From NCBI RefSeq assembly GCF_013433315.1, contig NZ_WXVV01000031.1:1-64000 (forward strand): DNA of 64,000 nucleotides, given 5' to 3'. The notes under the pieces are model-generated. The model did no database searches. It was not told the origin of the DNA and saw nothing but the letters and a program-made list of their open reading frames with translations. Origin of the DNA: Pseudomonas crudilactis (GTDB taxonomy: Bacteria; Pseudomonadota; Gammaproteobacteria; Pseudomonadales; Pseudomonadaceae). Below are positions 43,140-50,597 of the stretch, piece after piece; within the stretch, counting starts at the first letter, position 1, and the number at the start of each line of letters is the position of its first letter. The position numbers and the translations under genes were made by a program.

Positions 43140-43835
43140 TCAGCTGCTCGAACGACCGGAACTGCTGCCCCAGCCACCCCAACCGCTACGGGCGCTGGAT
43201 TGGCTGCCGAAGCCGCCGCGTGACGTCGAAGAAGCCACGTTGACCGGTTTGCTTTTGCTGCTTTCGTAATCCGTTTGGCTGCGCGTCGTGGTGTCGGCTC
43301 TGCGGTACTGCGTCGAGGTGTTGTATGGCTGGCGCGTTTCGCGATCGCGGTAAACCGTGCGTTCGGCGTTGTTGCTCATCGCATTGCCGATCAGCCAGCC
43401 GGTCAGCCAGCCATTTCCGCCACCGCCACCACCGCTGGAGACGTGCGAAGTGCTTTGCACATTCTGCGCCGTTGCATTAGCGACGGGCATCTGCGCATCA
43501 GCGATGGCGTCGAGGTTCTGCGCCGATTCACCTTCCTGCGGCACTTTGAAGCCACCGAGTTTCGGCACGAAGCGGCCGTCGGAGTTTTTCTGGCACCAGT
43601 CAGCGGCAAAGTCCGCGTCGCACTTGGCCTTGTCGTCATACGCCGGGGCAATGCGCCGGTGTTCGGTCAGGGCGGCGACGTAGGCGTTGGAGCAGACATC
43701 GGCGGCCACTTCGGCGTCGACACACTGTTCCACATTCTGGAAATTGCGTGGTTGATCTGCGGCTGTCGCCTGGCCGGAAATGGCCATGGCCACCGAGGCG
43801 GCGAGGGACAACTGAACGTATTTGCTGCGTTTCAT
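43140..43835 (-). CDS. yjfM: Exported DUF1190 protein (YgiB/YjfM type) with Gly/Ser-rich tail
   Basis: The 231-aa protein begins with a signal peptide (SLAASVAMAISGQATA|ADQ, cut predicted after about residue 25). There is no lipobox cysteine, unlike E. coli YgiB as I recall it. The mature domain has four cysteines (38, 48, 72 and 81) that could form two disulfides in the periplasm. A glycine run (135-140), a short hydrophobic GWLTGWLIGNAM segment and a Ser/Gly-rich C terminus with the RGGFG motif (206-210) follow. The RGGFG element also occurs in E. coli YgiB. Its neighbour is an ATP-grasp ligase, which makes the tail a candidate target for modification (inference). The molecular function is unknown. 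Confidence 0.82.
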   Translation of the reverse strand: MKRSKYVQLSLAASVAMAISGQATAADQPRNFQNVEQCVDAEVAADVCSNAYVAALTEHRRIAPAYDDKAKCDADFAADWCQKNSDGRFVPKLGGFKVPQEGESAQNLDAIADAQMPVANATAQNVQSTSHVSSGGGGGGNGWLTGWLIGNAMSNNAERTVYRDRETRQPYNTSTQYRRADTTTRSQTDYESSKSKPVNVASSTSRGGFGSQSSARSGWGGWGSSSGRSSS

Positions 43836-43852
43836 CTAGGGCTTCCTGCCGA

Positions 43853-44278
43853 TCAGTTGGACGGTGTCATGCACGCCGCGTTGAGCATACCGACGCTGAT
43901 CGCGACCGCAGCAACGTAGATGCCGGAGGCGATTTCACCGTTGGCGATGCGCTGGGACGTGCCTTTGAGCACCAGGCCCGTGGCGAGGAACGCCAGCAGT
44001 TGCACGACGGCGGCAATCACGGCCCAGAGCACGAAGTCGAGGACGTTGACCGAAAACGCAATCACGTTACTGGCCGGAATCGCGAAGCCGATAATCGCGC
44101 CGGCCAAGGCGATGGCGGCGGCTACGTTGCCGGAGCGAATCAGCTCAAACTCCTTGTGCGGCGTGATGCGCGTATAGACAAATTGAAACAGCATGAACAG
44201 CAGTACGGCGCCGATGAGGTAGACGACGAAACCGACCAGCGCGGTTTTGTTCAGGGAAACGGCCAGCACTTCCAGCAT
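43853..44278 (-). CDS. yjfL: DUF350 inner-membrane protein (YjfL type)
   Basis: The 141-aa protein is almost entirely hydrophobic with four predicted membrane segments: about residues 13-35, 50-72, 80-103 and 115-136. Conserved DUF350 features are YTRITPHKEFELIRSGNVAA after TM1 and AIALAGAIIGFAIPASNVI. DUF350 proteins recur next to PspA-like and ATP-grasp genes, so it is probably the membrane anchor of the system. The function is unknown. It lies 17 nt before yjfM. Confidence 0.85.
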   Translation of the reverse strand: MLEVLAVSLNKTALVGFVVYLIGAVLLFMLFQFVYTRITPHKEFELIRSGNVAAAIALAGAIIGFAIPASNVIAFSVNVLDFVLWAVIAAVVQLLAFLATGLVLKGTSQRIANGEIASGIYVAAVAISVGMLNAACMTPSN

Positions 44279-44293
44279 GAAAAACTTCCTTTT

Positions 44294-44944
44294 TTAAATG
44301 GTGCTCAGATCTGTCGTGTACAGCGAAATGCCCAGCGAGGTGCTCAGGCTGACGGTGCCTTCTTCATCCTGTTCGACGGAGAACAGCAGCAGTTCGCGGC
44401 GATCGGTCAGGCCGGTCTCGCGCGCGTAAAGCATTGAGTGGTGTTCGATGGTGTAGCTTTCGTCCGGATTGACCACTTGTTCGGTCATCGGTACCAATTC
44501 GGTCTGGCCTTGTTCAGTGCCCCACTCGCGGGTGTATTCGACACCGCCGTGGTTGTAACCGGGTAAGCCGATCTGGCTGTTGGGGCCGGCCAGGCGCTGC
44601 AGTTCGGCGTCACTGTTGACCGTCACGTAACTGAGGTAGTTGAACAGGGTGACCGATTCGATCTGATCGTCACCGGTGACGTGGATCTGTAGCCAGAAAT
44701 CCTCGTCATTCATGTAATAGCGGTGCAGTTTGTTGGACTGGCCGAGATCGACCCAGCCGTGGCTCCAGATCGCCTGATCGAAGGGCACCCGCACCGTGGT
44801 CGAACCATCGAGCAACAGCGCCAGCGTCGTATCGAACCTGACGGCTTTGCCCTGGGCCATGCCGAGTGGGCCACTGGCAACGGTCGGTGTTGGCGCAGCG
44901 GTCTGCCAGTTGCTGGTGCCCAGCAAGTCTTTAAACCATCCCAT
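44294..44944 (-). CDS. yjfK: DUF2491 protein (YjfK type)
   Basis: The 216-aa protein is likely cytosolic: no signal peptide or membrane segment is visible. It begins MGWFKDLLG and is rich in acidic beta-strand patterns such as HRYYMNDEDFWLQIHVTGDD and EYTREWGTEQGQTELVPM, typical of DUF2491. It is located between the PspA-like and DUF350 genes as in E. coli. The function is unknown. The gap to yjfJ (212 nt) is enlarged by a REP doublet. Confidence 0.82.
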   Translation of the reverse strand: MGWFKDLLGTSNWQTAAPTPTVASGPLGMAQGKAVRFDTTLALLLDGSTTVRVPFDQAIWSHGWVDLGQSNKLHRYYMNDEDFWLQIHVTGDDQIESVTLFNYLSYVTVNSDAELQRLAGPNSQIGLPGYNHGGVEYTREWGTEQGQTELVPMTEQVVNPDESYTIEHHSMLYARETGLTDRRELLLFSVEQDEEGTVSLSTSLGISLYTTDLSTI

Positions 44945-45051
44945 GGGTACGTTCCTTGAAGCGGGTGGAGGTGTTCGTCGGCGAAAAAAACGTGGCTAGT
45001 GTACCGGGCGAACCGGTGAACAGGCAGAAGGATTTTTACGCCGCAAACCGT

Positions 45052-45139
45052 GTGGGAGCGAGCCTGTTCGCGAAGAGGGCGTGTCAGTCAACATTGATGT
45101 TGACTGATACGACGCTTTCGCGAGCAGGCTCGCTCCCAC
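45052..45139. repeat. REP doublet inside the yjf cluster (REPIN 2, GTGGG ends outward)
   Basis: An inverted pair of REP motifs lies between yjfJ and yjfK. The left copy has a stem change (CTGTTCGCG instead of CTGCTCGCG). The interior contains its own near-palindrome GTCAGTCAACAT..ATGTTGACTGATAC at about 45081-45110. Confidence 0.9.
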
Positions 45140-45156
45140 AGGTTTTTTGCCCCGCG

Positions 45157-45855
45157 TTACTGGGAAGACTTTTGCTTCAGACGCTCAAGAATCGCGTTGG
45201 CGCTGCCTTCGTTCGGCGTGATGCCGGCGTCGCGCAGTTTGCGTTCCAGGTCGTTGCCGGTCGAGGCGTCAGCCAGTTCGTCCGCCGCGCTCAGCTCGGC
45301 AGCACGTTGCTGCTGCTTGGCCTGCAGACGGTTCAACGTACCGACGGCAGTTTCCAGTTTGCCATTGGCGCCGCCGCTGGCGATGGAAGCGCTGACCTGA
45401 GCTTTCTGCACGCTTTCACGGGCCTTGGCCATGTCCACTTGCTGGCGCAGGCTCTTGATCCGCGACTCGGCTTTGCTGATGTCTTTGCGCATGTTTTCGG
45501 CGTAAGTACCGAATTCGTCGCTCTGCTTTTTCTCAACATCCAGCTCGTTGGTCAGGGTCGAAATCGCTTCGGCCACTTCCAGTGCCAGGTCTTCACGGCC
45601 AGCGTTCAGCGCCGAGACGGCTTTGGCCTCCAGATCCTTGATCTTGGCGTCGTACTCGCTTACGCGGTCGGCGGCCAGTTTGTGTTTAGCCATGATGGTG
45701 ACCAGTTCGCGACGGGCGTTCGACAGCGCGCTGTCTGCATCGCGGATTTCCTGATCGAGGATGCGCAGGGCCTGTTGGTCCGCGATCGCTTCGCCGACTT
45801 CATTGGCGCCGCCGCGCAGTGCGGTGAACAACTTGCTCCAGATGGACTGAGTCAT
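45157..45855 (-). CDS. yjfJ: PspA/IM30 family protein (YjfJ type)
   Basis: The 232-aa protein has the PspA/IM30 plan. An N-terminal amphipathic helix (SIWSKLFTALRGGANEVGEAI) for membrane contact is followed by a long predicted coiled coil, about residues 25-200, rich in Lys, Glu and Ala (LDQEIRDADSALSNARRELV, AESRIKSLRQQVDMAKARES). PspA proteins form ESCRT-III-like scaffolds that maintain the inner membrane under stress. No PspF, PspB or PspC gene is nearby, so it belongs to the alternative yjf-type context and not the classical phage-shock operon. The gap to yjfI is 17 nt. Confidence 0.87.
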   Translation of the reverse strand: MTQSIWSKLFTALRGGANEVGEAIADQQALRILDQEIRDADSALSNARRELVTIMAKHKLAADRVSEYDAKIKDLEAKAVSALNAGREDLALEVAEAISTLTNELDVEKKQSDEFGTYAENMRKDISKAESRIKSLRQQVDMAKARESVQKAQVSASIASGGANGKLETAVGTLNRLQAKQQQRAAELSAADELADASTGNDLERKLRDAGITPNEGSANAILERLKQKSSQ

Positions 45856-45872
45856 TGGATATTCCCTGTTGA

Positions 45873-46541
45873 TTACTTGAAGAAGTGTTCGAAGGCTTCG
45901 CTCGCGCGCTGCACATTGTCGACCAGGGTTTTCACCTCGGTGACGACGTTGGTCAGGCTCGAGTCGGCGCTGAGGGCGCCAAACATGTTGTAAACGGTCT
46001 GCCCGTTCGGCATCGACTCGATACCGATCGACGACAGCGGGAACATTTCCCGGCTGCGCAACACGGCATCGTTGAAGGCGCGCACGTCGCTGATCGAATC
46101 GATGTCCACCAGCACGGTGTCGACGATGATCTGCTGGCCGGCCAGGGCGATGTGAATCGGCAGACCGCCGAATTCGTTCATTTCCAGCTTGATGCTGGGT
46201 TCGGAGCTCTGGATCAACGACAGCGTGATTTCTTGCGAAGCCACCTCGTCGAGGGCCTTGAGGGCGTTGAAGAGGCTATCGATGGTCCAGTTGTTGCCTG
46301 CGCTCATGTAATTCTCCGACATGAAAGAGCCAGCCAGAATCGGTTGGCGTAGCTGTTGCTCCATTTGCTTGAGCAAGCTTCGGTTTTCCGGAAGCACCCA
46401 AGTTTCGTGTTTCACATAACCGGCGGCCGCCAGGCCCGCGCGCATCTGCTTCATGTAAAAGCTCGACGGTTTTTTTGCCGACGTTTTCGCGCGCTCGCCC
46501 TTGAGACTCTCTGATTTCGCTGTAGGGGAACGGCTTTTCAT
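45873..46541 (-). CDS. yjfI: DUF2170 protein (YjfI type)
   Basis: The 222-aa protein has a basic N-terminal stretch of ~30 residues (KSRSPTAKSESLKGERAKTS). A short RAGLAAAGYVKHETWVLPEN helix-turn segment similar to the HTH-like lead of some regulators comes next, at about 34-53. The DUF2170 domain follows (about 75-205, containing EMNEFGGLPIHIALAGQQII and DSISDVRAFNDAVLRSREMF). It is the first gene of the cluster, directly downstream of the paired operator sites at 46563-46624. No biochemical function is known to me. Confidence 0.82.
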   Translation of the reverse strand: MKSRSPTAKSESLKGERAKTSAKKPSSFYMKQMRAGLAAAGYVKHETWVLPENRSLLKQMEQQLRQPILAGSFMSENYMSAGNNWTIDSLFNALKALDEVASQEITLSLIQSSEPSIKLEMNEFGGLPIHIALAGQQIIVDTVLVDIDSISDVRAFNDAVLRSREMFPLSSIGIESMPNGQTVYNMFGALSADSSLTNVVTEVKTLVDNVQRASEAFEHFFK

Positions 46542-46562
46542 GGCAATGGCTCGGTTATGGAT

Positions 46563-46624
46563 ATCTCACGCGTGAGCCACACTACAACCAATTCAAAATG
46601 CCATCAATGGCTCACGCGTGAGAT
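46563..46624. promoter_or_regulatory. Paired 17-bp operator-like inverted repeats upstream of yjfI
   Basis: ATCTCACGCGTGAGCCA (46563-46579) and its exact reverse complement (46608-46624) flank 28 bp. Each arm itself contains the 12-bp palindrome CTCACGCGTGAG; their centres are 46 bp apart. They lie 22 bp upstream of the yjfI start and just after the terminator of the preceding gene, where the cluster promoter must be. This looks like two binding sites for one dimeric regulator; the regulator is not identified. Confidence 0.75.
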
Positions 46625-46639
46625 TTTTATGACAGGCGT

Positions 46640-46664
46640 AAAAAGGCCCGCAACAGGGCGGGCC
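46640..46664 (-). terminator. Terminator of the cysteine hydrolase gene
   Basis: On the minus strand, GGCCCG and CGGGCC pair and are followed by TTTTT. It separates this gene from the yjf cluster. Confidence 0.8.
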
Positions 46665-46686
46665 AGCTATTTTTGCAGAATATGAC

Positions 46687-47241
46687 TCAGCGATTGGCGG
46701 CGAGGAATTCGTCGGTGGAGACCACACTGGCGTAGGCGAATCCCAGCGCCGACATGAACGCAGCGTGAACATGGGCGGCCGGCACCGTCAGGCCATTGAA
46801 CTCCAGGTCACGGCTGGCGCAGGCGTCGTGAATCACCGTGACGGTATAACCCAGATCCGCCGCCGCACGGGTAATGCCGTCAACACACATGTGGCTCATG
46901 CTGCCGACCACCACCAGTTCCTTGATGCCTTGTTCGTCGAGGATCGCTTGCAGTTCGGTTTCGCGGAACGAGTTGACGAAGTGCTTGAGCACCACCGGTT
47001 CATCGGCGCGGTTGAGAACTTTGGGGTGCAGCTTGGCGCCGTCCGAGCCCGGGGTGAAAAACGGCGCATCCGCTGAGGTGAATTCGTGGCGAATGTGTAC
47101 CACCGAATCACCTGTCTCGCGGAACGCGGCGAGCAGTCGGGCGGCGTTGTCGGCGGCGGCGTCGGCACCGGCCAGCGGCCACTTGCCTTGGGGGAAGTAG
47201 TCGTTCTGGATATCGACTACGATGAGCGCTTGCTTGGCCAT
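46687..47241 (-). CDS. Isochorismatase-like cysteine hydrolase
   Basis: The 184-aa protein belongs to the cysteine hydrolase superfamily (isochorismatase, nicotinamidase, N-carbamoyl hydrolases). The catalytic triad is visible: Asp10 in VVDIQNDYF, Lys86 in VLKHFVNSF and Cys119 in GSMSHMCVDG. The real substrate cannot be told from sequence. ATG 47241 is chosen because MAKQALIVVDIQ is the family start; the 34 extra upstream codons overlap the divergent gene's promoter. It is divergent from a GlxA-type regulator that may control it. Confidence 0.87.
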   Translation of the reverse strand: MAKQALIVVDIQNDYFPQGKWPLAGADAAADNAARLLAAFRETGDSVVHIRHEFTSADAPFFTPGSDGAKLHPKVLNRADEPVVLKHFVNSFRETELQAILDEQGIKELVVVGSMSHMCVDGITRAAADLGYTVTVIHDACASRDLEFNGLTVPAAHVHAAFMSALGFAYASVVSTDEFLAANR

Positions 47242-47342
47242 GGGGGTGTCCTCGAGGTATTGGCTGGAAGTGGCTTCAGTATTGGCGCTGGCCAGCCATT
47301 CGGGGATTGGCCGCACCGACAATAGACAGGGGAAAACTGACA

Positions 47343-48344
47343 ATGGGCGCAGAATGGGCCGCCGTTGCTGAACTGGGCGTGCTGATCTATCCCGGCGCGC
47401 AGATGGCGGCGGTGCACGGTTTGACCGATCTGTTTGCGGTGGCCAACCGGATTGCCGCCGAGCATCAGGCCGCGCAGTTGCCTGTGCTGCGGGTCAGTCA
47501 CTGGCAGGTCGAAGGTGATCAGCCGCCAACGCGCACTTACGCCAGTCATGCGGGTAACGACAGCGCTTTGCTGGCGGTGCTGATCCCGCCATCGATCGGC
47601 GGGTTCTCGGCGGCGCAAGCGCCGGCCAGCCTGATGCAATGGTTACGCGATCAACATGCCCACGGTGCAACGCTGGGCGGGGTTTGCGTAGGCTCGCTGA
47701 TGTTGGCTGAAAGCGGTCTGCTCGACGGCCGCAGTGCCACCACCCATTGGACCTCGGCCAAGGCCTTCGCCGAGCGTTACCCGAAGATCAAGCTCAAGGC
47801 TGACACCCCGATTGTCGACGACGGCGACTTGATCACCACGGCCGGATTGATGGCTTGGTCGGAACTGGGATTACGTCTGGTCGACAGATTGCTCGGGCCG
47901 AGCATTGCCACCGGCACCGCGCGATTTCTGGTGATAGAGCACAGTGACAGCGCCAGTGAGTGCGGCAGTAATTTCGCGCCGATTCTAGGTCATGGCGATG
48001 CGGCGATTCTCAAGGTGCAGCATTGGCTGCAAAGCACCGGCGCGACGGATGTTTCGCTGACGGCGATGGCGGAGCGGGCCGGGTTGGAGGAGCGCACATT
48101 TCTGCGGCGGTTCCGCGCGGCGAGCGGGTTGAAACCGACCGAGTACTGCCAGCATCTGCGGGTGGGCAAGGCGCGCGAGATGCTCGAGTTCAGCAATGGC
48201 ACGATTGATCATATTGCGTGGACGGTGGGCTATCAGGATCCGGGCGCGTTTCGTGCGATATTCAAGAAGATCACCGGGCTGGCGCCGAGTGAATATCGGG
48301 CGCGGTTTGGTGTGACCCCAATATCGAAAGCATCCATTAACTAA
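47343..48344 (+). CDS. GlxA-type transcriptional regulator (DJ-1/PfpI domain plus AraC helix-turn-helix)
   Basis: The 333-aa regulator has an N-terminal class I glutamine amidotransferase-like domain (about 8-190, with the nucleophile-elbow-like GGVCVGSLMLAESGLLDG and TTHW). A C-terminal AraC domain with two helix-turn-helix motifs follows (TAMAERAGLEERTFLRRFRA and IAWTVGYQDPGAFRAIFKK). It probably binds a small metabolite and activates the divergent cysteine hydrolase; the 101-bp space between the two starts supports this. ATG 47343 is chosen from the conserved start AELGVLIYPGAQMAAVHGL. A REP doublet begins right at the stop codon. Confidence 0.9.
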   Translation: MGAEWAAVAELGVLIYPGAQMAAVHGLTDLFAVANRIAAEHQAAQLPVLRVSHWQVEGDQPPTRTYASHAGNDSALLAVLIPPSIGGFSAAQAPASLMQWLRDQHAHGATLGGVCVGSLMLAESGLLDGRSATTHWTSAKAFAERYPKIKLKADTPIVDDGDLITTAGLMAWSELGLRLVDRLLGPSIATGTARFLVIEHSDSASECGSNFAPILGHGDAAILKVQHWLQSTGATDVSLTAMAERAGLEERTFLRRFRAASGLKPTEYCQHLRVGKAREMLEFSNGTIDHIAWTVGYQDPGAFRAIFKKITGLAPSEYRARFGVTPISKASIN

Positions 48345-48345
48345 T

Positions 48346-48433
48346 GTGGGAGCGAGCTTGCTCGCGAAAGCGGTGGGGGCTGTAAGTTTGATGTCGCCTG
48401 ACACGGCGCCTTCGCGAGCAAGCTCGCTCCCAC
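48346..48433. repeat. REP doublet (REPIN 3, GTGGG ends outward)
   Basis: Two inverted REP motifs with the CTTG loop variant in both copies. It starts 2 bp after the GlxA-type gene. The following ~190 bases up to 48625 contain a small palindrome (CTATAGGACTATAG at about 48441) and presumably the promoter of the DUF3182 gene; no other gene is seen. Confidence 0.9.
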
Positions 48434-48625
48434 ATTGAACTCTATAGGACTATAGATCGTGCAATTTGCCGGGGTTTGACGCGCGGTCGTGCAGATTGAA
48501 ACAGGCCTGGTGCCAGTACGATTTCGCCAAGTTTCTGATTAGCAGAGGATTTTCAAGAGTCGGCCGTTGGCCTGATCTCTGCACCGCTCAACGCTACAGT
48601 CATCAAACCGATGGAAGGGGACCGC

Positions 48626-49735
48626 ATGACCCCGACACCCCGCAGGAAAATTGTCGTTGCCCACTCGGTGCGCCCTGACGCGCCGCAGCATGAGGTGCAG
48701 ACCAACAAGTCCCTGGCCCGCTGGCTGGCGCAGATATCAGGGTTTAAATTCGGTGGCAGTTACGACGCTGCGAAACATCAGGGTCGCGATCTCTACCTGT
48801 TGCCCACGCAAACCATCGTTGGCGCCGACCAGGCCCGTGAGCTCGGCATCAAGGGCCCGGACGATCTGTGGGGTGGCTTCGTCGAACACGATTTCATCTG
48901 CACCAAAGCCATCAGCCACGGCCTGCGCAGTCATCAGGCCCACGCGCCGCAAGGCTGGTCGCCGCTGTTTTCCGAGCGGGTACGCAATGTCGTGCTCGAT
49001 GGCCTCAGTGTGTTTGCGCTGGCGGATGCGCGGCCCGCCGCCGAGCATCTGCTGTACAGTGGTCCCATTCGCCTGAAGCCGATTCACGCCTGCGCCGGAC
49101 GTGGCCAGGAAGTGATCAAAAGCCTCGACGCCTTCGACGAAGTTCTCGCTCGACCTGAAGCCGCGAAGTTGTTCAGCGACGGCGTGGTGCTGGAGCAGGA
49201 CCTCAGCGATGTCGTCACCCACAGCGTCGGCCAGTCGTTCATCGGCAATAGAGTGCTGAGCTACTGCGGTGATCAATACTTGACCAAAGATGCCCACGGC
49301 GAAGAGGTCTACGGCGGCTCGAACTTGCTGGTGGTGCAGGGCGGTTACGACGAGCTGCTGACGCTGGATCTGCCCCACGATGTGCGTCTGGCCATCGAGC
49401 AGGCGCAGGTTTTCGACAATGCGGCGAATGAAGCCTATCCACGGTTTTACGCCTCGCGACGCAACTACGACATCGCCCAAGGCCGGGACAGCAGCGGCAA
49501 AACCCGCAGCGGTGTGCTCGAACAGTCCTGGCGCATGGGCGGTGCCAGCAGTGCTGAGGTTGCGGCACTGCAAAGTTTCGTCAACGATCCGGGGATGCGC
49601 GCGATTCGTGTGTCTTCGGTGGAAACCTACATCGATCAGGCGCTGCCGGCGGACGCCATTGAGGTCTATCGCGGACCGGCTGAGAACAGTGAATTTCTCC
49701 TCAAATACGTAACGGTCAAATCCTATGACGGCTAG
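48626..49735 (+). CDS. DUF3182 family protein
   Basis: The 369-aa protein matches the DUF3182 pattern: HSVRPDAPQHEVQTNKSLAR at the start, FVEHDFICTKAISHGL, and PIRLKPIHACAGRGQEVIKS near residue 150. The LKP..GRG and VVLEQDLSDVV elements look like the nucleotide-binding strands of ATP-grasp proteins, so an ATP-dependent ligase is possible (inference). ATG 48626 is preferred because GGAAGGGG is correctly placed before it; an ATG at 48611 overlaps that site. Its end overlaps the next gene by 11 nt, suggesting coupling. Confidence 0.75.
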   Translation: MTPTPRRKIVVAHSVRPDAPQHEVQTNKSLARWLAQISGFKFGGSYDAAKHQGRDLYLLPTQTIVGADQARELGIKGPDDLWGGFVEHDFICTKAISHGLRSHQAHAPQGWSPLFSERVRNVVLDGLSVFALADARPAAEHLLYSGPIRLKPIHACAGRGQEVIKSLDAFDEVLARPEAAKLFSDGVVLEQDLSDVVTHSVGQSFIGNRVLSYCGDQYLTKDAHGEEVYGGSNLLVVQGGYDELLTLDLPHDVRLAIEQAQVFDNAANEAYPRFYASRRNYDIAQGRDSSGKTRSGVLEQSWRMGGASSAEVAALQSFVNDPGMRAIRVSSVETYIDQALPADAIEVYRGPAENSEFLLKYVTVKSYDG

Positions 49736-50483
49736 AAGCGAAAGCATTCAAATCGACATTGATGATGAACAGATGAGCGGGACATTTCTCAGTCCCAAAT
49801 CGAAAGTCCCGGGGGTGTTGTTCGTACACGGTTGGGGCGGCAGTCAGGAACGTGATCTCGAGCGCGCCAAAGGCATCGCCGGTCTTGGTTGCGTGTGCCT
49901 GACCTTCGACTTGCGCGGGCACACCGGTGGCACCGGGATCCCGCTGACCCGCGTTACCCGCGAAGACAATCTGCGTGATTTGCTCGCGGCCTATGACCGC
50001 TTGCTGGCGCATCCGGCGCTCGACACTTCCGCGATCGCCGTGGTCGGTACCAGTTATGGCGGTTATCTGGCGTCGATCCTGACCTCGCTACGCCCGGTGC
50101 GCTGGCTGGCGCTGCGGGTGCCGGCGTTGTACCGCGACGAGCAATGGCACACACCCAAGCGTGAGCTGGACAAGGCCGATTTGCGGGATTACCGCAGCAC
50201 GCTGGTGCGCGCTGATACCAATCGCGCCTTGCACGCCTGCTCGCAATTCACTGGCGATGTGTTGCTGGTGGAATCGGAAACCGATGACTATGTGCCCCAC
50301 GCGGCGATCATGAGTTACCGCGCGGCGTGCCAGCAGACGCATTCACTGACGCACCGGATTATCGATGGCGCCGATCATGCGTTGAGCGAGCCGGTTTCAC
50401 AGCAGGCCTACACCTCGATACTGGTGGACTGGATTACCGAGATGGTCGTGGGTGAACGGTTGAGCATTATTCAATCAGCATGA
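49725..50483 (+). CDS. Alpha/beta hydrolase (dienelactone hydrolase/peptidase S9-like)
   Basis: The 252-aa cytosolic enzyme has an alpha/beta hydrolase fold. The oxyanion motif is VHGWGGSQ (about residue 35), the nucleophile Ser110 is in VVGTSYGGYLA, the acid is in ESETDDYVPH and the His in DGADHALSEP. The substrate is unknown. The start overlaps the end of the DUF3182 gene, so the two probably act in one pathway. Confidence 0.82.
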   Translation: MTARSESIQIDIDDEQMSGTFLSPKSKVPGVLFVHGWGGSQERDLERAKGIAGLGCVCLTFDLRGHTGGTGIPLTRVTREDNLRDLLAAYDRLLAHPALDTSAIAVVGTSYGGYLASILTSLRPVRWLALRVPALYRDEQWHTPKRELDKADLRDYRSTLVRADTNRALHACSQFTGDVLLVESETDDYVPHAAIMSYRAACQQTHSLTHRIIDGADHALSEPVSQQAYTSILVDWITEMVVGERLSIIQSA

Positions 50484-50503
50484 TCTTTTAGTGTTCTTTC
50501 GGA

Positions 50504-50574
50504 CGCCTTCGCGAGCAAGCTCGCTCCCACAGGGGATCGCGTTTCAAATGTGGGAGCGAGCTTGCTCGCGAAGA
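50504..50574. repeat. REP doublet (REPIN 4, GTGGG ends inward)
   Basis: Two REP motifs are inverted but with the GTGGG ends facing each other across 19 bp, the opposite of REPINs 1-3. It lies between the convergent hydrolase and ybhN genes. Confidence 0.88.
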
Positions 50575-50597
50575 GGCCATCAACTTCACCCAAAAAA

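Noticed and set aside
45157..45855. Classical phage-shock protein PspA
   Set aside because: No pspF, pspB or pspC is near and the gene sits within a yjf-type cluster; it is a family member but a different system.
48435..48625. Small gene between REPIN 3 and the DUF3182 gene
   Set aside because: A 70-codon open frame exists there but begins without a ribosome-binding site and runs into the DUF3182 gene in another frame, with no recognisable features.
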